This document shows, one piece after another, positions 7,717-17,300 of a stretch of DNA of 62,121 nt. The notes below the pieces were generated by a model. It did no database searches, was not told where the DNA came from, and worked only from the letters and a program-made list of their open reading frames with translations. The stretch spans positions 1 to 62,121 of the forward strand of contig NZ_KB908331.1 of assembly GCF_000382385.1 (NCBI RefSeq), read 5' to 3'. A program made the position numbers and the translations under genes. Each line of letters starts with the position of its first letter. Positions within the stretch are counted from its first letter, which is position 1. The stretch is from Segatella maculosa DSM 19339 = JCM 15638 (GTDB taxonomy: Bacteria > Bacteroidota > Bacteroidia > Bacteroidales > Bacteroidaceae).

Positions 7717-9108
7717 ATGGAAGCTAAAAAGCAGACAACACTGAAAGGAAGTTTCTCTCTCTTTGGGAAAGGATTGCACACGGGACTGAACCTCACGGTG
7801 ACCTTCAATCCTGCACCTGAGAATACAGGATATAAAATCCAACGCATCGATATCGAAGACCAGCCCATCATTGATGCCGTGGCTGAGAACGTTGTCGACA
7901 CGCAACGCGGAACGGTTCTTGCCAAAGGCGATGTCCGTGTCTCGACAATAGAACACGGAATGGCGGCACTCTATGCCTCGGGCATAGACAACTGTCTGAT
8001 ACAAGTCAATGGACCAGAGTTCCCCATCCTTGACGGTTCGGCCGCCATGTATATAGAAAAAATCAAGGAAATAGGTCTTGTCGAGCAGAATGCGACAAAA
8101 GATTATTACATCATTCGGCATAAAATAGAGGTGAAAGACGAGAACACGGGGTCGGTCATCACGATTCTCCCCGACGATCAGTTCAGTCTCACGGCCATGT
8201 GTTCGTTCAACTCCAAGTTCATCAACAGTCAGTTTGCCACACTTGAGGACATGACAACCTTCGATACGGAGATAGCGGCCGCAAGGACATTTGTCTTTGT
8301 GCGCGACATCATGCCACTGTTGGAGGCCAACCTCATCAAAGGAGGAGACCTTGACAATGCTATCGTCATCTATGAACGTGAGGTGAGCCAAGAACAATTG
8401 GATCAATTGGCCGATGTGCTGAAGGTGCCGCGCATGGATGCCACGAAGATCGGATACATTCAGCATAAGCCTTTGATGTGGGAAAACGAATGCACGCGCC
8501 ATAAATTGCTCGACATCATCGGCGATATGGCCCTCATCGGTAAGCCTATCAAGGGAAGGATTGTCGCAACCCGGCCGGGACACACTATCAACAACAAGTT
8601 TGCCAGACTGATGAGAAAGGAAATTCGTAAACACGAGGTGCAGGCTCCGATTTACGATCCCAACGAAGTGCCCATCATGGATAACAAACGCATTCGTGAA
8701 TTGCTCCCTCATCGTTATCCCATGCAGCTGGTTGACAAGATAACGGCAATGGGACCGACGAGCATAGTAGGCGTGAAGAACGTAACGGCCAACGAACCTT
8801 TCTTTCAAGGTCACTTTCCCAACGAACCCGTGATGCCGGGGGTGCTTCAGATAGAGGCCATGGCACAATGTGGCGGCCTTTTGGTTCTTGGCCAATTAGA
8901 AGAGCCGGAGCGCTATTCTACCTACTTCTTGAAGATAGATGACGTGAAGTTCCGCCAAAAGGTCGTTCCCGGTGACACGCTTTTGTTCAGAGTAGAGTTG
9001 TTGGCTCCAGTGCGTCATGGCATCAGTTCCATGAAAGGCTATATGTTTGTCGGTGATCAGGTCGTGTCAGAAGCGACATTCACAGCACAGATTGTAAAAA
9101 ACAAATAA
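7717..9108 (+). CDS. lpxC/fabZ: Bifunctional LpxC deacetylase / FabZ dehydratase
   Basis: This 463-residue fusion joins two enzymes. Residues 1 to about 310 are LpxC, the zinc-dependent deacetylase that commits the cell to lipid A synthesis; zinc-site residues appear in TIEHGMAAL and in HKLLDIIGDMALIG, followed by GRIVATRPGHTINNKFARLM. From about residue 321 a FabZ hot-dog domain follows, with LLPHRYPMQLVDKI and GHFPNEPVMPGVLQIEAMAQ carrying the catalytic His and Glu. This fusion is characteristic of the Bacteroidetes. It links lipid A synthesis with the fatty-acid pool that uses the same hydroxyacyl-ACP. The gene lies between lpxD and lpxA. Confidence 0.97.
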   Translation: MEAKKQTTLKGSFSLFGKGLHTGLNLTVTFNPAPENTGYKIQRIDIEDQPIIDAVAENVVDTQRGTVLAKGDVRVSTIEHGMAALYASGIDNCLIQVNGPEFPILDGSAAMYIEKIKEIGLVEQNATKDYYIIRHKIEVKDENTGSVITILPDDQFSLTAMCSFNSKFINSQFATLEDMTTFDTEIAAARTFVFVRDIMPLLEANLIKGGDLDNAIVIYEREVSQEQLDQLADVLKVPRMDATKIGYIQHKPLMWENECTRHKLLDIIGDMALIGKPIKGRIVATRPGHTINNKFARLMRKEIRKHEVQAPIYDPNEVPIMDNKRIRELLPHRYPMQLVDKITAMGPTSIVGVKNVTANEPFFQGHFPNEPVMPGVLQIEAMAQCGGLLVLGQLEEPERYSTYFLKIDDVKFRQKVVPGDTLLFRVELLAPVRHGISSMKGYMFVGDQVVSEATFTAQIVKNK

Positions 9109-9124
9109 TCCTATTCAGGTAGAT

Positions 9125-9895
9125 ATGAATCAAATCAGCCCGCTTGCCTTTGTTCATCCCGAGGCTAAAATTGGTGAAAACAATATCATCGGCCCTTTCT
9201 GCTATATCGATCGTGACACGGTTATCGGAAATGACAACGTGTTTCAAAACAGTGTGACCATCAATATCGGTGCACGCATCGGCAACGGGAACGAGATATT
9301 CCCCGGTGCAAGCATCTCTACAAAGCCGCAGGATTTGAAATTCAGGGGAGAAGTCACCACTTGTCAAATCGGAAATAACAACAGTATCCGTGAAAATGTG
9401 ACGATTTCTCGTGGCACGGCTTCCAAAGGTTCGACCCTCATCGGCGACAACAACCTTCTGATGGAGAACATGCACATAGCCCACGACTGCGTGTTGGGGA
9501 GTAATTGTATCATCGGAAACTCAACTAAATTTGCAGGTGAGGTCAACATAGACGACAATGCCATAATCAGTGCGGCTGTTTTGACCCACCAGTTTTGCCG
9601 AATTGGCGGTTATGTCATGATACAAGGAGGTTGCCGTTTCAGTCAGGATATTCCACCATATATCATTGCCGGCAAAGACCCAACGAAGTATTGTGGTGTC
9701 AACTTGGTAGGACTTCGCCGCCGTGGCTTCAGTAATGAACTGATTGATACCATTCATGAGGCCTACAGATTACTCTACTCGAAAGGCATACTGAAAGAAG
9801 GTATCGAGGAAATCAAGAAAAACCTTAAAGTAACGCCCGAAATCCAATACATCATTGATTTTGTTGAGGCTTCCCAACGGGGCATCATCAGATAA
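9125..9895 (+). CDS. lpxA: Acyl-ACP--UDP-N-acetylglucosamine O-acyltransferase
   Basis: LpxA catalyses the first step of lipid A synthesis, adding a hydroxyacyl chain to the 3-OH of UDP-GlcNAc. The 256-residue length is standard. The sequence is a hexapeptide beta-helix ([20 protein letters not shown]), with the characteristic [10 protein letters not shown] loop and [20 protein letters not shown], whose HIAHD contains the catalytic histidine. The C-terminal helical part is [20 protein letters not shown]. The stop codon overlaps the miaA start by one base (TAATG), so the two are probably translationally coupled. Confidence 0.97.
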   Translation: MNQISPLAFVHPEAKIGENNIIGPFCYIDRDTVIGNDNVFQNSVTINIGARIGNGNEIFPGASISTKPQDLKFRGEVTTCQIGNNNSIRENVTISRGTASKGSTLIGDNNLLMENMHIAHDCVLGSNCIIGNSTKFAGEVNIDDNAIISAAVLTHQFCRIGGYVMIQGGCRFSQDIPPYIIAGKDPTKYCGVNLVGLRRRGFSNELIDTIHEAYRLLYSKGILKEGIEEIKKNLKVTPEIQYIIDFVEASQRGIIR

Positions 9896-10794
9896 TGAAG
9901 ACGCTCGTTGTTGTCCTTGGACCTACGGGGGTAGGGAAGACGGAACTTTGCATCAAGGCGGCCCGGCACGTGAATTCGCCCATCATCAATGCCGATTCAC
10001 GACAAATCTATGCTGAGATTCCCGTTGGGACTGCAGCTCCGACCCAAGAACAACAACGCGAGGTCACTCACTACTTTGTAGGAACCCGCACGGTAAAAGA
10101 TGATTACAGTGCGGCAAAATATGAAGAGGAAGCGTTGCAACTCATCGAAACACTGTTTCATCAAGGGCACGATATCCTGCTGCTGACAGGCGGAAGCATG
10201 ATGTATATTGATGCCGTATGCAATGGAATCGACGATATTCCGACCGTAGACTCCGAGACACGCGAACTGCTGAAAAGGAAGTTAGCCGAAGAAGGACTGC
10301 CCCGTCTCGTTGAAGAACTCAAAGTCTTAGACCCCGAACACTATCATATTGTAGACCGAAAGAACCCCCGTCGCGTGGTACATGCACTTGAAATATGCTA
10401 CATGACGGGAAAGACCTATACGTCGTTTCGCACACAGAAGAACAAAGAACGACCGTTCAAAATACTGAAGATAGGACTCAATAGAGACCGAAGCGAACTT
10501 TATGAAAGAATCAACGCACGTGTCACGACCATGTTCGGCCACGGTCTGATTGACGAATGCAAGCGTGTTTATCCCTATCGTGAATGCAATGCCCTCAACA
10601 CCGTGGGCTACAAAGAAACCTTTCTTTATCTCGATGGCTTGCTCACGTTGGAAGAAACCATTCGGCAGATACAGTCGAACACGCGGCAATACATGCGGAA
10701 ACAACTCACTTGGTTCAAACGCGACCTGAAAACCCGATGGTTCCAGCCCGATAACTTGGAAGAAATCATAAACTATATTGACGAAAACACATAG
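9895..10794 (+). CDS. miaA: tRNA dimethylallyltransferase
   Basis: MiaA transfers a dimethylallyl group to A37 of tRNAs that read UNN codons. The 299-residue protein has the P-loop GPTGVGKT at residues 8-15, the substrate motif [38 protein letters not shown], and the C-terminal [20 protein letters not shown]. It is the last gene of the lipid A operon and overlaps lpxA by one base. An imperfect inverted repeat (TATCTTTC at 10813, GAAAGATA at 10844) follows and could act in transcript ending, but it has no T-run. Confidence 0.97.
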   Translation: MKTLVVVLGPTGVGKTELCIKAARHVNSPIINADSRQIYAEIPVGTAAPTQEQQREVTHYFVGTRTVKDDYSAAKYEEEALQLIETLFHQGHDILLLTGGSMMYIDAVCNGIDDIPTVDSETRELLKRKLAEEGLPRLVEELKVLDPEHYHIVDRKNPRRVVHALEICYMTGKTYTSFRTQKNKERPFKILKIGLNRDRSELYERINARVTTMFGHGLIDECKRVYPYRECNALNTVGYKETFLYLDGLLTLEETIRQIQSNTRQYMRKQLTWFKRDLKTRWFQPDNLEEIINYIDENT

Positions 10795-10867
10795 CGCCAA
10801 ATAGGCTCTACTTATCTTTCAACTTGCTTTTGATATGCCCATAGAAAGATAAAAACCACCCAATTGT

Positions 10868-10898
10868 TTTGTCAGCCACGCTTTTTCTGCTATCTTTG
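10868..10898 (+). promoter_or_regulatory. Promoter of the RNase P RNA gene
   Basis: TTTG at 10868-10871 and TATCTTTG at 10891-10898 are separated by 19 bases, an exact Bacteroidetes promoter. The RNA's P1 helix starts six bases later. Confidence 0.85.
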
Positions 10899-10903
10899 CA
10901 CAC

Positions 10904-11318
10904 GGAAAGCAGTGCTCAGGCACTGTCGCTGGCATGATTTAACGTGCGAGAGGAAAGTCCGGGCAGCATAGGACGCTCCACTTCTGAAAATGGAAGCTAT
11001 TGGCAACAGTAGGTTCAGACAGAAGAAAATAACCGCCATGCCAAGCGTTTGACCGGATAATCCTGTTATTCGCTTCATGGTAAGGGTGAGAAGGTGGTGT
11101 AAGAGACCACCGGCCGGCGGGTGATCGTCGGGCCGTGTCTGCTGGAGGCTGCAAGTTCATGTATATCGCAGATAGAAGGTTGTCCGCCTGAACGATTTCT
11201 TTAATCGCTGCGAAGGGTAGAATGCTTAAGCCGCAGGGCGACTTGCGGATTAGATAAATGACAGGGCTCCGTTTCTTTTGACGGATACAAAACCCGGCTT
11301 ATCAGAGCACTGCTTTCC
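10904..11318 (+). ncRNA. rnpB: RNase P RNA (class A)
   Basis: This is the catalytic RNA that trims the 5' ends of tRNA precursors. The ends GGAAAGCAGTGCTC (10904) and GAGCACTGCTTTCC (11305-11318) pair as helix P1. The conserved core is visible: GAGAGGAAAGTCCGGGC near the 5' end, AGAGACCACCGG in the middle, GAAGGGTAGAATGC, and AAACCCGGCTTATC near the 3' end. A T-run follows at 11319-11325. The precise transcript ends are inferred from P1 and the promoter. Confidence 0.96.
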
Positions 11319-11358
11319 TTTTTTATTGATATGAAGTGAAATCAGACCATAGAGAAAG

Positions 11359-11790
11359 ATGAGTTTTAGACTGAATGAGCCTGCACGGAAGGTTGACGAC
11401 CTGCAGCAAATGGTTTATAGAATAATCGACACGTGGGGAGATGCGCCGGACTTTCCGCAAATGAAAGACTACGGTGTGACCAAGGAGTCGCTGCTGTCCT
11501 ATTTGTTCGACAAACAATCCGTTCTCGACAGCATGGGAAGCGAGAAAAGTCACCTGACGCTTTTAGGCATCTTTGTGGTTACTCCGATTTTCATTGCATC
11601 GCTGTTTCCCGTAAGCAAACTCCCATTTGGGCGCTATGCGGCAATATTGTTCGCTATCGGCGGGGCACTTCTCTTCGGCCTTGTCAGGCTTTTCATGGGC
11701 TTCGTCATCAAACAAAGGCTCGCCAAGATGCATGATGAGCAACATGAGCAGTATATCGAGCAGGTCGTCAATTATAGAAGTCGGAAATAG
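11359..11790 (+). CDS. Conserved membrane protein of unknown function
   Basis: This 143-residue protein has a soluble N-terminal part (about 65 residues, SFRLNEPARKVDDLQQMVYR). Two membrane spans follow, at roughly 66-84 (LTLLGIFVVTPIFIASLF) and 92-118 (a glycine-rich segment). The C-terminal tail is charged (KMHDEQHEQYIEQVVNYRSRK). I do not recognise a family with a known role. It stands alone between rnpB and a convergent small gene that starts on the other strand four bases beyond its stop. No promoter element is obvious, so it may be read from the rnpB side. Confidence 0.75.
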   Translation: MSFRLNEPARKVDDLQQMVYRIIDTWGDAPDFPQMKDYGVTKESLLSYLFDKQSVLDSMGSEKSHLTLLGIFVVTPIFIASLFPVSKLPFGRYAAILFAIGGALLFGLVRLFMGFVIKQRLAKMHDEQHEQYIEQVVNYRSRK

Positions 11791-11794
11791 GCCG

Positions 11795-11956
11795 TTATCT
11801 TTTTTGCGTTTTCTTGCATTTATCGTAGAATGCACAGCCCGCACACTTGTAGTCCTTACATCTGATATTCTGTTTCACAGACCGATAGGCTTTCACGGCA
11901 ACAAAAGCAACCGCAATGCATATAATGACTCCGACTATAATATATTGTATAAGCAT
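11795..11956 (-). CDS. FeoB-associated Cys-rich membrane protein (small)
   Basis: This 53-residue protein has one N-terminal membrane span (IQYIIVGVIICIAVAFVAVK). A short cytosolic tail with four cysteines follows, C33, C38, C41 and C47 (CKDYKCAGCAFYDKC). This layout is that of the small proteins annotated as FeoB-associated Cys-rich, which are thought to help ferrous iron uptake. No feoA or feoB gene lies in this window, so the association rests on the family resemblance alone. It lies 17 bases downstream of the GH43-like gene start side and is read toward the 143-residue gene; the two stop codons are nearly adjacent. Confidence 0.75.
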   Translation of the reverse strand: MLIQYIIVGVIICIAVAFVAVKAYRSVKQNIRCKDYKCAGCAFYDKCKKTQKR

Positions 11957-11973
11957 CTATGTGCTGTGTTCAA

Positions 11974-13026
11974 TCAGTTCTTCTTGTTGTTCCAATAGTT
12001 TTCCAACCGCTCGTATTCTTTCTTTGTTAATGCAAGGAAAGAGCCATGTTGCGGGTCGGCAACGCCTTTGATATCCTGCGGCGAATGGAAGTTTTGCAGC
12101 TTTTCATCAGCTCGACAGATGCGATATTTGGTTGGTGAGGAGGAATATTCCACGTAGCCAACGCGCCATCCCTTTTCTCCTGCAATCCGGAAGGCTGATG
12201 CTCCCTCACATTGCTTGTTGCCTTCGAAGCTGACATAGTCGTTTTCGTCGGGTGCAGGCCAAGGTCCTGTCAGATGTGAGGCTTGCGTAGTGAAGATACC
12301 CCGCTTGCCTCCTTCCTTTTTAATCATCATGTGCCATTTTCTGTCAGCCTCTACCCACACAATATCGGCATCAATCGTGGCATAACCCCAATCGAAAAGC
12401 AGTTTAGGTTTGGTGATGCGGGTGAAAGAACGGTCGGCATAGGAGTAGAATACGCGGTCGTATTTGTCTTCATTCTTATTCAGCAACGAGTAATAGATGA
12501 AATATCCGCCTCGTTTCCCATCTTCCCAGACGTGGTTTTTATCCCATACAACCTGCGGAGCCCACACTCTGTGTATGCTGCGATAGTCTTTATAGAAGTC
12601 GGGCGAAGTCTTATCACAGAAGATTTCGGGCCCCTTTCGGAAGTCAAACGTAACGGCCGACCAGTGAATAAGGTCGTTTGAGCGCAACAAGTTGATGCCA
12701 TAGTTCAGCCACTGACGGCTCTTTCGGTTGCACATATCAGTAGTTACCATCACAAACCCTTTCCCATCGGCCGCTCGGTTGATATAAGCATCACGCGCTC
12801 CGCCCTCTATTTCCGAAAAACGCCGCGTATCATAAACCTCATTGCCATTGTTGAGGTCGTGCCAATTGATGCCGTCTCTGCTCAAGGCAAAGGCCGTCCA
12901 TTCGCCTTTTCGGCTCATGTGGCAGTAAAGATAACCGTAGGGATTTTTTATCTGTTTCACTTGCGCAACAGCGGGCATGAAAAAGAGCGAAAGCAATGCG
13001 AAAATAATGTTCTTGCGAAGGGCCAT
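11974..13026 (-). CDS. Secreted glycoside hydrolase, GH43-like beta-propeller
   Basis: This 350-residue protein has an N-terminal signal peptide (LRKNIIFALLSLFFMPAVAQ). The body looks like a five-bladed beta-propeller of the GH43/62 type: FALSRDGINWHDL, EGGARDAYINRAADGKGFVM, SNDLIHWSAVTF, VWAPQVVWDKNH, GYFIYYSLLN and TIDADIVWVEADRKWHMM. RDAYIN and DADIV place acidic residues where GH43 enzymes carry catalytic ones, but I cannot assign the full triad. A role in trimming arabinose- or xylose-type side chains, in the periplasm or outside the cell, is inferred from the family. It is not in an evident polysaccharide-utilisation locus. Confidence 0.75.
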   Translation of the reverse strand: MALRKNIIFALLSLFFMPAVAQVKQIKNPYGYLYCHMSRKGEWTAFALSRDGINWHDLNNGNEVYDTRRFSEIEGGARDAYINRAADGKGFVMVTTDMCNRKSRQWLNYGINLLRSNDLIHWSAVTFDFRKGPEIFCDKTSPDFYKDYRSIHRVWAPQVVWDKNHVWEDGKRGGYFIYYSLLNKNEDKYDRVFYSYADRSFTRITKPKLLFDWGYATIDADIVWVEADRKWHMMIKKEGGKRGIFTTQASHLTGPWPAPDENDYVSFEGNKQCEGASAFRIAGEKGWRVGYVEYSSSPTKYRICRADEKLQNFHSPQDIKGVADPQHGSFLALTKKEYERLENYWNNKKN

Positions 13027-13177
13027 AGTGCTGGAGGTATATTAAAATAAAAAGACTTTCCGTTTGGAATGATTGATGCTACTCATTATTTTTTGTGTAT
13101 GTAAAGATAGCTAAAGTTTGCTGAAAGACGAATGGCGACGGTTCCTTTTAGTCTATATTAACTAAACGGGAGCGGGC

Positions 13178-13287
13178 ATCGGCGAGGTCGTCTGAGCCTT
13201 TTTGCAGCCTGATTCCAGCCGTTTTGTCTTGTAATCTCAGCCATTTCGCCGTTCAATATGGCTGAGATTGCCGTGTAAAATGGCTGA
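13178..13287. repeat. 22-bp-period degenerate tandem array (about 5 units)
   Basis: Units begin at 13178 (weak), 13200, 13222, 13244 and 13266. The later units contain TAATCTCAGCCA or ATGGCTGAGATTG, which are reverse complements of one another, so orientation alternates inside the array. It lies in the 722-base gap 13027-13748 between divergent genes. Confidence 0.75.
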
Positions 13288-13325
13288 GATTGGGAACCCA
13301 AATAAACGCCCTTGCGAGAGAGGTT

Positions 13326-13479
13326 AAATTTCTTTGCGGGAAGAAATAAATTTTCTCCCGTATGAAAATAAATTTCTTTGCGGGAGAAAAAATATTTCTT
13401 TGCGGGAGAAAATAAATTTATATACGGGAAGAAATAAATTTTCTTGCGGGAGAAAATTTGCGGGCATACGGGAGAAAAT
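13326..13479. repeat. 22-bp-period tandem array (7 units, AAATTT...GCGGGAGAAAAT family)
   Basis: Seven units of exactly 22 bases start at 13326, 13348, 13370, 13392, 13414, 13436 and 13458. Most start with AAATTT or ATATTT and end with CGGGAGAAAAT or CGGGAAGAAAT. The same unit family, in the opposite orientation, makes up the array at 37575-37790. No gene is present; an ORF across it is only the repeat read in frame. Confidence 0.85.
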
Positions 13480-13530
13480 TTTACGGCTTACGATAATCTG
13501 TGACTGCTATTCTGAACCGCTTGAATGAAT

Positions 13531-13623
13531 ACAGGGATGCACGACGCGTGCGTCTGCTCAAACAAACGTGTATATGTGCTTTCAATCTATCTCGGACGGA
13601 CGTACAGGCCGCGCGTCCCTACA
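13531..13623. repeat. Dispersed GTGCGTC/GACGCAC inverted-repeat element, diverged copy
   Basis: ACAGGGATGCACGACGCGTG at 13531 and ACAGGCCGCGCGTCCCTACA near 13604 are arranged as diverged inverted copies about 60 bases apart. A better preserved pair lies at 57230-57321. The rest of the gap up to 13748 contains nothing else I can name. Confidence 0.5.
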
Positions 13624-13748
13624 GCCCCGAAGCAGTGTGGCGATGAATGACGGGCGTCTACTTAACATCGCCATCGCACAATAAATCGGTGTTCACATGC
13701 GTTATGAAATTATATTAAAAAGAAGATTAAAGAACGAAACAGAACAGT

Positions 13749-14366
13749 ATGATAGAATATATCAAAGGGGAACTGACCGAACTTACACCGGCTTTGGCCG
13801 TTGTCGAAGCCGCAGGTGTGGGCTATGCACTCAATATATCGCTGACCACTTACAGTGGCATTCAAGGTAAAAAGGAGGTGAAACTCTATGTGCACGAGGC
13901 CATCATGACGGGCGGACGCGACGATAGTTTCACGCTTTATGGCTTTGCCGGCAAGCAGGAACGGGCGCTTTATCGGCTGCTTATCACGGTTTCGGGCGTG
14001 GGAGCCAATACGGCTCGCATGATGCTTTCGTCGATGAGCCCGGCCGAACTTTGCAATGCTATCGCCAACGGCGACGATAAGATGATCAAATCGGTGAAAG
14101 GCATCGGGCTGAAAACGGCGCAACGCATCATCGTTGACCTGAAAGACAAAATCATGGCGGCCGGTATAGCCGACGAGTTGCACGTGGGCAGCGGAAAGGT
14201 GGGCGCCATCGTGAACAATGCCGTGAAAGATGAGGCCGTGGCCGCATTGACCATGCTTGGCTTTTCGCCTGCGCCGACGGCCAAGGTCGTTGTGGCCATT
14301 CTCGAGAAGCAAGCCAATTTGCCGGTAGAGCAAGTGGTGAAAGAGGCTTTGAAGCAGTTAAAATAA
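13749..14366 (+). CDS. ruvA: Holliday junction branch migration protein RuvA
   Basis: RuvA binds four-way DNA junctions and loads the RuvB motor during recombination and repair. The 205-residue protein has the N-terminal OB fold ([20 protein letters not shown]). Two helix-hairpin-helix motifs follow ([20 protein letters not shown] and [20 protein letters not shown]). A linker leads to the C-terminal three-helix domain III ([20 protein letters not shown]). The next gene, sprA, starts 17 bases downstream, so both are probably on one transcript. No ruvB or ruvC is in the window. Confidence 0.97.
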   Translation: MIEYIKGELTELTPALAVVEAAGVGYALNISLTTYSGIQGKKEVKLYVHEAIMTGGRDDSFTLYGFAGKQERALYRLLITVSGVGANTARMMLSSMSPAELCNAIANGDDKMIKSVKGIGLKTAQRIIVDLKDKIMAAGIADELHVGSGKVGAIVNNAVKDEAVAALTMLGFSPAPTAKVVVAILEKQANLPVEQVVKEALKQLK

Positions 14367-14382
14367 GCACGAATTTCGTTCA

Positions 14383-17300
14383 TTGAGTGGGAAAAAGGCA
14401 TACGCATTATTGGGCTTTCTGATGGCATTTGTCATCAGCTATGCCTTTAGTATGCCCTTTTATCAGCATGAAGTCGTCGGTTCGCAAGGGCGTTCGGGGG
14501 GGCAAGAACAGCCTCGAAAGCCTGAAAAAGACACCGTTTCGTCGCCGAAAAAGCCGCTTTGGCGCGTCCAACGCACGTTGCCGGTGACGTGGCACGACCT
14601 CGACAGCAGTACGCTCGACCTTCAAATGCCGCTCAATCTGCGCCGGCAAGTGTTCTATAACGACACGCTCAACAGTTATTTTCTTGGCAAACGGCTTGGC
14701 GGAACCTATCTTACTGCGCCCATCATGATGTCGCCCAAGGAGTATTTAGACTGGAGCGGGCGGCAGCAGCAGCATGCTTTTTTCCGCAGTAAGAACACGG
14801 AAATCTACGAAACCAAAGGCAAAGAGAAGTTTGATTTCAGCGATATGCACTTCGAACTTGGTCCTGCCGAGAAATTGTTCGGGCCGGGCGGCGTGCGTAT
14901 CCGAACGCAGGGAACGGCCGAATTGAAGTTCGGGGCCACAATGAAGAATGTGGATAATCCGGCATTGACCATCAACCGGCGCCGCACCACAACGATGAAC
15001 TTTGATGAAAAAATCAATCTCAATGTCAACGGTAAGGTCGGCGACAAGGTAAACATGAACTTGAACTACAACACCGATGCTACCTTTGACTTCGATGCAC
15101 AGAACCTGAAGCTGAAGTATGAAGGAAAGGAAGACGAAATCGTGAAGCTTGTCGAGGCAGGCAATGTTTCTTTTCCTTCAAACTCGTCACTTATCAGTGG
15201 TGCCACGTCGTTATTCGGCCTGAGAACCGATTTGCAGTTTGGCAAACTCAAGATGCAACTCGTCGCATCACAGAAGAAAAGCTCGTCGAAAAGCGTTTCC
15301 GGGCGGGGTGGGGTACGGCTTACGCCTTTTGATCTCAGGGCGACCGACTACGAAGAGAATCGCCACTTCTTCCTTTCACAGTATTTTCGCGACCGTTATG
15401 CCTCTACCATGCGGCAATTGCCCAATCTTACGACGGGAATTCGCATCAATCGTGTGGAAGTTTGGGTGACCAACAAGACTGGAACGACCAGCAACACGCG
15501 CAATATCGTGGCACTGACAGACCTTGGCGAGAACGTTAGGGTGAGCAATACACATCTTTGGAGCACATCGGGCATGGTGGTGCCTGCCAATGCCGCCAAC
15601 ACCGAGTACGCCGCAATGACGGGAGCCTATGGAATGGCCCGTGATATAAATCAAACCTCGACGATACTTGATGGTGCCGGACTGACAGGTGGTGCCGATT
15701 ATGAGAAGTTGGAGAGTGCGCGTCTGTTGAATGCTTCCGAATATTCAGTCAATCAGGCTTTGGGCTATGTCAGTCTCATCACAAGTATCAATACAGATCA
15801 GGTTGTGGCTGTGGCTTATGAATATACTTATGGAGGGGTAACCTATCAAGTGGGAGAGTTTGCGGGCGACCGCACTGATGTGAAAGAGGCTTTGTTTGTG
15901 AAATCGTTGAAGAACACCAGTAATAATCCCTCGCAAGGCAACTGGAACTTGATGATGAAGAACGTGTATCGACTCGGCGATACAGTAGAGAAAGAGAAGT
16001 TTCGTCTTGATGTCAAGTATCAGAGTGACACGACCGGAGTTTATCTCAGCTACATCCCGGAACCGAAAGTAAGGCAACAGCCGATTATCAAACTCCTCGG
16101 AGCAGACCGTCTTGACAATAACAACCGCCCAAACAGCAATGGCTATTTTGACTATGTGGAAGGCTATACCGTGAATAACGGGAGGGTGTTCTTTCCTGTA
16201 GCGGAACCTTTCGGGCGCGATTTGTATCGTGCGCTTGTCGATAAAGGGGTAACAGCGGCTGTAGCCCGTAAATATATTTTCACAGAACTCTATGACAGCA
16301 CGAAAACTATAGCCGGACAAATTGCAGAAAAGGATAAGTTTAATCTTGTTGGTCGCTTCAAAGGTTCTTCAGCCAACGTTATTTCACTTGGAGCCTACAA
16401 CATTCCACAAGGCTCAGTGGTCGTAACTGCAGGTGGTATGCGGCTGACGGAGGGGACAGACTACAGTGTGGATTACAGCGCAGGCGAGGTAACTATACTC
16501 AATCAGAGCATTCTTGATGCCGGAACGGCAGTCAATGTGTCGCTTGAAAGCAACAACGATTATGGCATGCAGCGCAAGACGATGCTGGGTATGAATTGGG
16601 AATACGACTTCTCGCGCAACTTTCAATTGAGCGGAACGCTGCAGCATTTGTCGGAACAGCCGCTCACCAATAAGGTTAAGATGGGATCTGAGCCACTTAA
16701 TAATACGCTTTGGGGATTGAATATCAATTGGAAGAAAGAGAGTCAATGGCTTACGGACATGTTGGATAAGTTGCCTTTCCTGCATTTGACACAGCCTTCA
16801 CAGATAAGTTTTACAGGCGAATTTGCCCAACTTATTGCGGGAAGCAACACCGGAACACAAGATAATGCTTCTTATCTTGATGATTTCGAGAACACCACCG
16901 GCAAGATTGATGTCTCTACACCTACGTCATGGATCATATCCAGCGTGCCTTCCATGTTTCCGGAAAGCAGAGATAAGACTACATTGGCAAGTGGTTTCAA
17001 TCGTTCTTTGTTAGCATGGTATAATATAGATCCGCTGTTTACGCGTCGCAGTAGTTCGCTTACGCCTGCTCATTTGAAGAATGACTTGGAACAACTTTCC
17101 AACCATTATGTGCGTGAAGTGGCAACACGTGAGCTCTTTCCCAAGAAAGATTTGAATAATTACAATGGTTCTTCTTCAACATTGAGTATTCTTAATCTTG
17201 CTTATTACCCTAATGAGCGTGGCCCTTATAACTTTAATCCCGACCTTAATCGTGACGGTTTGCTTTCTAATCCTGTGAAACATTGGGGAGGATTGATGAG

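Noticed and set aside
13334..13528. Small genes with MREEINFLPYENKFLCGRKN at two loci
   Set aside because: The same peptide appears from 13334 (plus strand) and near 37600 (minus strand) only because both are the same 22-bp repeat family read in one frame.
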